This document shows, piece after piece, positions 59,513-64,000 of a stretch of 64,000 bases of DNA (positions are counted from its first letter, which is position 1; every line of letters begins with the position of its first letter). The stretch comes from Paenibacillus soyae (GTDB lineage Bacteria > Bacillota > Bacilli > Paenibacillales > Paenibacillaceae). Location: assembly GCF_024623455.1 (NCBI RefSeq), contig NZ_JANIPJ010000005.1, positions 266,792 to 330,791 on the forward strand, in the 5' to 3' direction. The position numbers and the translations under genes were made by a program. The notes below the pieces were generated by a model. The model did not search any database. It was not told the origin of the DNA and saw nothing but the letters and a program-made list of their open reading frames with translations.

Positions 59513-60490
59513 ATGAAGTACGCGTTTCTGGGCCGATCCGGCCTGAAAGTAAGCAAGCTTTGCCTAGGCACCATGAATTTCGGCGTCGATACCGAGGAGA
59601 AGGAGGCGTTCCGCATCATGGATGCGGCGCTGGACGCGGGCATCAACTTCTTCGATACGGCGAATATCTACGGCTGGGGCGAGAACGCCGGCCGCACGGA
59701 AGAAATTATCGGCAATTGGTTCAAGGAAGGCGGCGGGCGCCGCGAAAGAACGGTGTTGGCTACTAAAGTGTATGGCGACATGCACGATCCATATGACGGT
59801 CCGAACAGGGAGCAGGGACTGTCCGCTTACAAGATCCGCCGTCATCTGGAGGGCTCGCTGAAGCGGCTTCAGACGGACCACATCGAGCTGTACCAGATGC
59901 ATCACGTGGACCGCAACGTCCATTGGAACGAGCTGTGGAGCGCCTTCGAAACCGCGCAGACGCAAGGGAAGATCGGTTATGTAGGATCCAGCAACTTCGC
60001 GGGCTGGGACATTGCCGTGGCTCAAGGCGAGGCGAAGGCGAGAGGCTCGATCGGTCTCGTGTCGGAGCAGCATAAATATAATCTGCTCTGCAGACTGCCG
60101 GAGCTCGAGGTGCTGCCGGCTTCGGAGGCGCTCGGACTCGGCGTCATCCCGTGGAGCCCGCTCGACGGCGGACTGCTCGCCGGCAATCATCGCCGCAGCG
60201 GCGGCGGCCGCCGAAGCGGGGACGAGAAGCGCATCGAGAAGCATCGCGGCCAGCTCGAAGCTTACGCCAAGCTGTGCGACGAGCTTGGCGAGCCGGAGGA
60301 TCTGGTGTCGCTCGCGTGGCTCCTGCATCAACCGGCAGTTACGGCTCCGATCATCGGCGTCCGGACGCTGGAGCAATTCGAGCGCTCCCTCCGCGCCGTC
60401 GAGCTGAAGCTGGACGAAGCGACGCTGGAGCGCATCGACGAGATCTTCCCGGGACCGGGAGGCGACGCTCCGAAGGCTTATGCTTGGTAG
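59513..60490 (+). CDS. aldo/keto reductase
   Basis: This 325-residue (beta/alpha)8 enzyme has ATG at 59513 behind AAGGAGAGATGAGG. The catalytic Asp, Tyr, Lys and His can be seen in FFDTANIYGWGENA (Asp and Tyr), TVLATKVYG (Lys) and LYQMHHVDRN (His). The NADPH-binding end has VGSSNF and, near the C-terminus, the IIGVRTLEQ segment. It is divergent from the glycosyltransferase operon. The substrate is an unspecified carbonyl. Confidence 0.92.
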   Translation: MKYAFLGRSGLKVSKLCLGTMNFGVDTEEKEAFRIMDAALDAGINFFDTANIYGWGENAGRTEEIIGNWFKEGGGRRERTVLATKVYGDMHDPYDGPNREQGLSAYKIRRHLEGSLKRLQTDHIELYQMHHVDRNVHWNELWSAFETAQTQGKIGYVGSSNFAGWDIAVAQGEAKARGSIGLVSEQHKYNLLCRLPELEVLPASEALGLGVIPWSPLDGGLLAGNHRRSGGGRRSGDEKRIEKHRGQLEAYAKLCDELGEPEDLVSLAWLLHQPAVTAPIIGVRTLEQFERSLRAVELKLDEATLERIDEIFPGPGGDAPKAYAW

Positions 60491-60567
60491 GGTGAGCGGG
60501 GAGGGGTGGCTCAAGTTGGGCGTACGATCTCTGCTATAGTTTTTTTCAATGGCGTGTAGAAATAAAA

Positions 60568-60590
60568 CAGCCACTCTAAGGGAGTGGCTG
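60568..60590 (-). terminator. terminator of the Cys-bearing small gene
   Basis: CAGCCACTC pairs with GAGTGGCTG. On the minus strand the stem is followed by TTTTATT. Confidence 0.75.
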
Positions 60591-60597
60591 AAACTCT

Positions 60598-60936
60598 TTA
60601 TAGCACGACTGTTGGATTGGTATTCTGACTTACGGCATTAAGTGTTTCTGTTACTTGTGCAGAATTTGCCGCCGTTACTTCAAACTGAGGGATAAACTCG
60701 TTAATTTTGCAAATACTTATATATATATCAGTAAATCCAAAAGAAATAAATCCAAAATTCGTAGCAATTTGTTTGGTGCCATTCTCCATATGAAGGATTT
60801 CGTCGTCTATGACTCTTCTAATCGTTCCAAATACCTGAGTTTGATTATTCTCCCCTTCAAAAACCGTACTGAAAAAGTTATCAAATCTTTTTAACTGCTC
60901 CGCCATTCCTTTCACGCAATCACAGCAATCCGACAT
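60598..60936 (-). CDS. AT-rich 112-aa protein with N-terminal CC motif
   Basis: The start is ATG 60936 behind AAAGGAG. The product begins MSDCCDCVKGMAEQLKRF and continues with a beta-rich hydrophobic part (NFGFISFGFTDIYISICKI) ending NPTVVL. The DNA is visibly more AT-rich than its neighbours, and the codons differ, which suggests recent arrival or special expression. The cysteine-bearing N-terminus and small beta-rich body recall endospore appendage or exosporium proteins, but I cannot confirm that family. Confidence 0.7.
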   Translation of the reverse strand: MSDCCDCVKGMAEQLKRFDNFFSTVFEGENNQTQVFGTIRRVIDDEILHMENGTKQIATNFGFISFGFTDIYISICKINEFIPQFEVTAANSAQVTETLNAVSQNTNPTVVL

Positions 60937-61057
60937 AGTGATCATCTCCTTTGAGTGTTTTCTCTGCATTATATGAAGCGGATCAAGTGGTTGTCCCGGC
61001 GAAAGAACTATGAAAAACGCTATGAATCTATTAAAAATACTACTAAGCAGCAAAACG

Positions 61058-61092
61058 AAACAGCCCGAGCTGACAAGCAGCTCGGGCTGTTT
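61058..61092 (-). terminator. terminator of ilvA
   Basis: AAACAGCCCGAGCTG pairs perfectly with CAGCTCGGGCTGTTT around a five-base loop. Confidence 0.85.
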
Positions 61093-61108
61093 ATATGGGA
61101 AGGGTGGA

Positions 61109-62377
61109 TCAAATAAGCAAATTAAAGAGTACCGGGTCTTTGTTCAGCTCGACGAACTGAAAGCCCTTCTTCTGCATCCGATCGACGAGCGGGGCGTAAT
61201 CCTCGCGATGCTTCAGCTCAATGCCGACGAGCGCAGGACCGTTGTCTTTGTTCGATTTCTTCGTATATTCGAACCGCGTAATATCGTCGTTCGGACCGAG
61301 CACCTGATCGAGAAACTCCCTCAGCGCGCCGGCGCGCTGAGGGAAGCTGACCATAAAATAATGCTTATACCCCTCGTAAATAAGCGAGCGCTCTTTGATT
61401 TCCTGCATCCGATCCACGTCATTGTTGCCGCCGCTTACGACGCAGACAACGCGTTTGCCCGCGATTTGATCGCGGTAGGCATCGAGAGCGGCGATCGGCA
61501 GCGCGCCGGCCGGCTCGGCGACGATCGCGTTTTCGTTGTAGAGATCAAGCAGCGTCGTGCACACTTTGCCTTCGGGCACCACAACAACGTCGTCGAGCAG
61601 CTCTTGGCATATGGCGAAAGTGAGATCGCCAATTCGTTTGACGGCCGCGCCATCCACGAATTTGTCGATATGCTCAAGCGGCACGACTTCGCCCGCATCG
61701 ATCGATACGCGCAGTGAGGGAGCGCCTTCCGGCTCCACGCCGATGATCTGCGTCTCCGGAGCGACGGTTTTGACGTAAGAAGCGACGCCGGCCGCCAGCC
61801 CGCCGCCGCCGACCGTCAGGAAAATAAAGTCGGGAGCCGCCTCCGCTTTCTCCATCAGCTCTTGGCCGACGGTACCGTTGCCCGCAATGATTTTGCGGTC
61901 ATCGAACGGATGGATGAACGGCATGTCGCTCCGTTTGCTCTCCGCAACGGCCTCCGCATAGGCGTCGTCAAACGTATCGCCGGTCAAGATGACTTCGACC
62001 ATGTCCCCGCCGAAGAAGGACACCTGCTTCACTTTTTGCCTAGGCGTCGTGCTGGGCATATAAATTTTGCCCGGAATGCCGAGCGTCTGGCAGGAATAAG
62101 CAACGCCTTGGGCGTGATTGCCCGCGCTCGCGCACACGACGCCTTTGGCCATTTCCTCCGGGGTGAGGGAGCGCATGAGGTGGTAGGCTCCTCTTATTTT
62201 AAAAGAACGCACGACCTGCAGATCCTCTCGCTTGAGCCAGACCTGGCAGTTGTAGCGCTCCGACAAAACGCGGTTATATTGAAGCGGCGTGCGGGAAATG
62301 ACATCCTTCAGATGCATCTGCGCCTGCACGATTTCTTCCAGACCAATTCGATGATAGGATTGCGAACCTACTCCCAT
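61109..62377 (-). CDS. ilvA: threonine ammonia-lyase (threonine dehydratase) IlvA
   Basis: This 422-residue protein has ATG at 62377 with AAGGATG upstream. The PLP lysine is Lys 60 in RSFKIRGAY, and the phosphate-binding Gly loop is VGGGGLAAG near 190. The C-terminal 80 residues form one regulatory ACT-like domain (FPQRAGALREFLDQVLG), as in the shorter Bacillus-type enzyme. It converts threonine to 2-oxobutanoate for isoleucine synthesis. The single regulatory domain suggests a biosynthetic but differently regulated form compared with the two-domain E. coli enzyme. It is a single-gene unit. Confidence 0.94.
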   Translation of the reverse strand: MGVGSQSYHRIGLEEIVQAQMHLKDVISRTPLQYNRVLSERYNCQVWLKREDLQVVRSFKIRGAYHLMRSLTPEEMAKGVVCASAGNHAQGVAYSCQTLGIPGKIYMPSTTPRQKVKQVSFFGGDMVEVILTGDTFDDAYAEAVAESKRSDMPFIHPFDDRKIIAGNGTVGQELMEKAEAAPDFIFLTVGGGGLAAGVASYVKTVAPETQIIGVEPEGAPSLRVSIDAGEVVPLEHIDKFVDGAAVKRIGDLTFAICQELLDDVVVVPEGKVCTTLLDLYNENAIVAEPAGALPIAALDAYRDQIAGKRVVCVVSGGNNDVDRMQEIKERSLIYEGYKHYFMVSFPQRAGALREFLDQVLGPNDDITRFEYTKKSNKDNGPALVGIELKHREDYAPLVDRMQKKGFQFVELNKDPVLFNLLI

Positions 62378-62516
62378 ACTGCAACCATCCTTCCGGGAAC
62401 GTTAAAGCTTTGAATTTTTGATGATTCATTATACCATTAAGTCAGAGAGAATGTAGGGACGAGTCAGAAAATATAGTATGGTGTAAGAGTGGGAAAGAGA
62501 GGGAGGAGGTTGCTTG

Positions 62517-63065
62517 ATGGGGAGATTTGTCAAAAGGTTGTTTCTCACGCTTGTCGTGTTGGCCGTGTTGTTGGCGGGAGCTGCATGGGGTCTGATGTCT
62601 TATATCGCGCCCGAAGAGACGCTAGATCTCAACTATGAGCCTATCGATCTGAAGCAGAAGGCGCTGGATATGGCGACGAGCTTGAAGCCGGAGCTGATCC
62701 TGACGGAGCAGGATATTAACGATCTGATCAAAAAACACCTGGAACGAGACATCGCGGAAAACGTCAGGCTCGACGGAGCGAGGTTCAGCCTTCAGGGCAA
62801 CCGGCTCATCGCCGATCTCAACGTGACCTACATGGAGCGTATTCCAGCTCAGGTTAAGGCCGAATACCGGATGGAATGGCAGGATCCGAATTTGACGCTG
62901 CATCCGAGAGGATTGTTCGTAAAGGGGCTCGAGCTTCCGTTCAGCTCGCTAGAAACGATCATCGTGCCGCTGGATTTACCGACGGGTGATATGATATCCG
63001 TGAAAGAGGTTCGTTTCGAGGGGGATCAGGTGAGGGTACTGTTTAAGATAAATATGCCGTTCTAA
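62517..63065 (+). CDS. membrane-anchored hypothetical protein
   Basis: The start is ATG 62517, directly after an in-frame TTG, behind GGGAGGAGG. The 182 residues have one N-terminal membrane helix (LFLTLVVLAVLLAGAAWGLM). An extracytoplasmic region follows: LTEQDINDLIKKHLERDI near 62, then alternating beta-strand segments ending VRVLFKINMPF. The layout resembles small anchored proteins of the YpmS type, but I do not claim the family. Its neighbours give no functional clue. Confidence 0.7.
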   Translation: MGRFVKRLFLTLVVLAVLLAGAAWGLMSYIAPEETLDLNYEPIDLKQKALDMATSLKPELILTEQDINDLIKKHLERDIAENVRLDGARFSLQGNRLIADLNVTYMERIPAQVKAEYRMEWQDPNLTLHPRGLFVKGLELPFSSLETIIVPLDLPTGDMISVKEVRFEGDQVRVLFKINMPF

Positions 63066-63077
63066 TGGCCAGATAAG

Positions 63078-63115
63078 AAGAAAGAGGCTGGGCGCAAGCG
63101 CCAAGCCTCTTTCTT
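63078..63115. terminator. bidirectional terminator
   Basis: AAGAAAGAGGCT pairs with AGCCTCTTTCTT, with a further GGCGC/GCGCC stem inside, between convergent genes. Confidence 0.9.
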
Positions 63116-63119
63116 AGTG

Positions 63120-64000
63120 TTATGCGATTTGATGGATCGACCAGTAGATGCCTTCTCCCGCGGCTCCGCCAAGATCCAGGGCGATGATCAAGCCGTCGGC
63201 TTCGTAGAACAAACCAACGGTATCTCCTGCTGTGAGCTCGACTTCGCCGGACAGGGTGACGGTGCCGTTTCCTAACACCGCTCTTAAAGTAAGAAGAAGG
63301 AGGATATCGACATTTAGCACAGGGAATAGTCCCGTAATTAAATCAGTAACAACTGGTGTAGTTCTTCTTACAACAAAGGCGGGGTCTACGCCGGCACCGA
63401 GGTCGACTGTAATTGTGGCAGTCGTTTGATAGTTGATGGTAGCGGAAATCGCGTATCTGCCTGTTTCCGGCGCCGTGTAAATGCCGGTAGCTGGGTCGAA
63501 GTTAGGGCTGCCATAGTATGGTGCTGCAACGGACCAGCCAACGATTTGGGTAGAACCTACGACTCCTGCAGCCGTAGTTACGGCTGAGAAGCCTTCATCC
63601 GCGAAGTTCGGGCCGGTAGGGCCAGTCGGTCCAATAGGTCCGGTCTCGCCAATCGGTCCAGTTGGTCCAGCAGGTCCGGTTGCGCCGTCCGCGCCAGTCG
63701 GTCCGGCAGGACCAGTTGCGCCAGCAGGCCCCGTAGGTCCGGCAGGTCCGGTCGCACCGTCCGCACCAGTCGGTCCAGCAGGTCCAGTCGGTCCAGCAGG
63801 TCCGGTTGCGCCGTCAGCGCCAGTCGGTCCAGCAGGTCCGGTTGCGCCGTCAGCGCCAGTCGGTCCAGCAGGTCCAGTCGCACCGTCAGCGCCAGTCGGT
63901 CCGGCAGGTCCAGTCGCGCCAGTCGCACCGTCGGCTCCAGTCGGTCCGGCAGGTCCAGTCGCGCCAGTCGCGCCGTCCGCGCCAGTCGGTCCGGCAGGTC
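63120..64000 (-). CDS. collagen-like exosporium protein (BclA-like), N-terminus outside the window
   Basis: The frame is open from the right edge to TAA at 63120, 293 codons. From the edge to about 63605 the protein is an unbroken Gly-X-Y tract of GPT, GAD, GAT and GPA triplets. A C-terminal domain of about 160 residues begins [18 protein letters not shown] and ends YWSIHQIA. This is the pattern of Bacillus BclA: a collagen stalk plus a trimeric C1q/TNF-like head. BclA proteins coat the spore as hair-like filaments. The N-terminal targeting part is not in view. The other frames over the repeats are shadows. Confidence 0.9.
   Translation of the reverse strand, partial: PAGPTGADGATGATGPAGPTGADGATGATGPAGPTGADGATGPAGPTGADGATGPAGPTGADGATGPAGPTGPAGPTGADGATGPAGPTGPAGATGPAGPTGADGATGPAGPTGPIGETGPIGPTGPTGPNFADEGFSAVTTAAGVVGSTQIVGWSVAAPYYGSPNFDPATGIYTAPETGRYAISATINYQTTATITVDLGAGVDPAFVVRRTTPVVTDLITGLFPVLNVDILLLLTLRAVLGNGTVTLSGEVELTAGDTVGLFYEADGLIIALDLGGAAGEGIYWSIHQIA

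Noticed and set aside
63578..63928. 116-codon minus-strand frame with Leu-Asp-Arg repeats
   Set aside because: It is a shifted frame of the collagen tract. The Gly-X-Y frame is open to the window edge and continues into a folded C-terminal domain.

Overview
The window looks like chromosome of a GC-rich, endospore-forming Bacillota of the Paenibacillaceae (Paenibacillus/Cohnella-like). This is inferred from gene content: a bacillithiol-linked YtxJ/BrxC, a KhtTU potassium/proton antiporter, a yhbD-like gene with two bactofilins, a YhgE/Pip protein, an S-layer-homology protein, a sporulation-type histidine kinase, a BclA-like collagen exosporium protein, strong Shine-Dalgarno sites and frequent TTG/GTG starts. 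No rRNA, tRNA, transposase or CRISPR array was found.

Layout. 1-8.5 kb: a cut SLH protein, ytxJ, a TetR regulator with YhgE/Pip, and a complete polyamine importer potABCD. 9-15.2 kb: yhbD-like gene plus two bactofilins, two drug-efflux-type MFS pumps (one behind an ArsR regulator) and a HAD phosphatase. 15.3-19 kb: a 1048-residue NHL-repeat/FecR protein and a divergent IF-3 paralogue. 19.2-24.4 kb: a YdeP/FdhF-type molybdoenzyme with FdhD, then an ABC exporter behind a Fur box. 24.4-32.2 kb: khtU-khtT, a LysM-bearing 5'-nucleotidase with a stop codon in its leader, deoC, an aldose epimerase and a membrane-anchored PpiC foldase. 32.3-42 kb: a signalling block with a GGDEF-EAL protein, an HD-GYP protein, a large hybrid kinase, an OmpR-type regulator and a doubly degenerate GGDEF-EAL protein. 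42-48 kb: low-complexity small proteins, a Ser/Thr kinase, TraX-like protein, manganese catalase and a YhfW-type Rieske oxidoreductase. 48-50 kb: a phage-derived switch (Xre repressor, ImmA-like protease, unknown protein, divergent xhlA). 50.4-60 kb: a His/Cys-rich protein, MscL plus Nudix hydrolase, an MHYT-like kinase, an AlkC/AlkD-type glycosylase, small proteins, a glycolipid operon (UgtP-type glycosyltransferase, MFS, VTT protein, zinc-ribbon protein) and an aldo/keto reductase. 60-64 kb: an AT-rich Cys-bearing protein, ilvA, an anchored unknown and a collagen-like protein cut by the right edge.

The most coherent candidate system is the 48.3-50.0 kb switch. Xre and xhlA are transcribed divergently from well-formed promoters. 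Three copies of a GTACAA-N5-TTGTAC operator sit on them, and the ImmA-like protease gene has a LexA-box-like site in front of it. This predicts damage-triggered removal of Xre and expression of the membrane-active XhlA, with no other phage genes nearby. Other strong leads are the IF-3 paralogue that has lost core residues of its RNA-binding domain, twin ArsR-type operators on a regulator/pump pair, a Fur box over an ABC-exporter promoter, the ugtP-ltaA-like operon, and several families of non-coding intergenic repeats, one with a roughly 50-bp periodicity.
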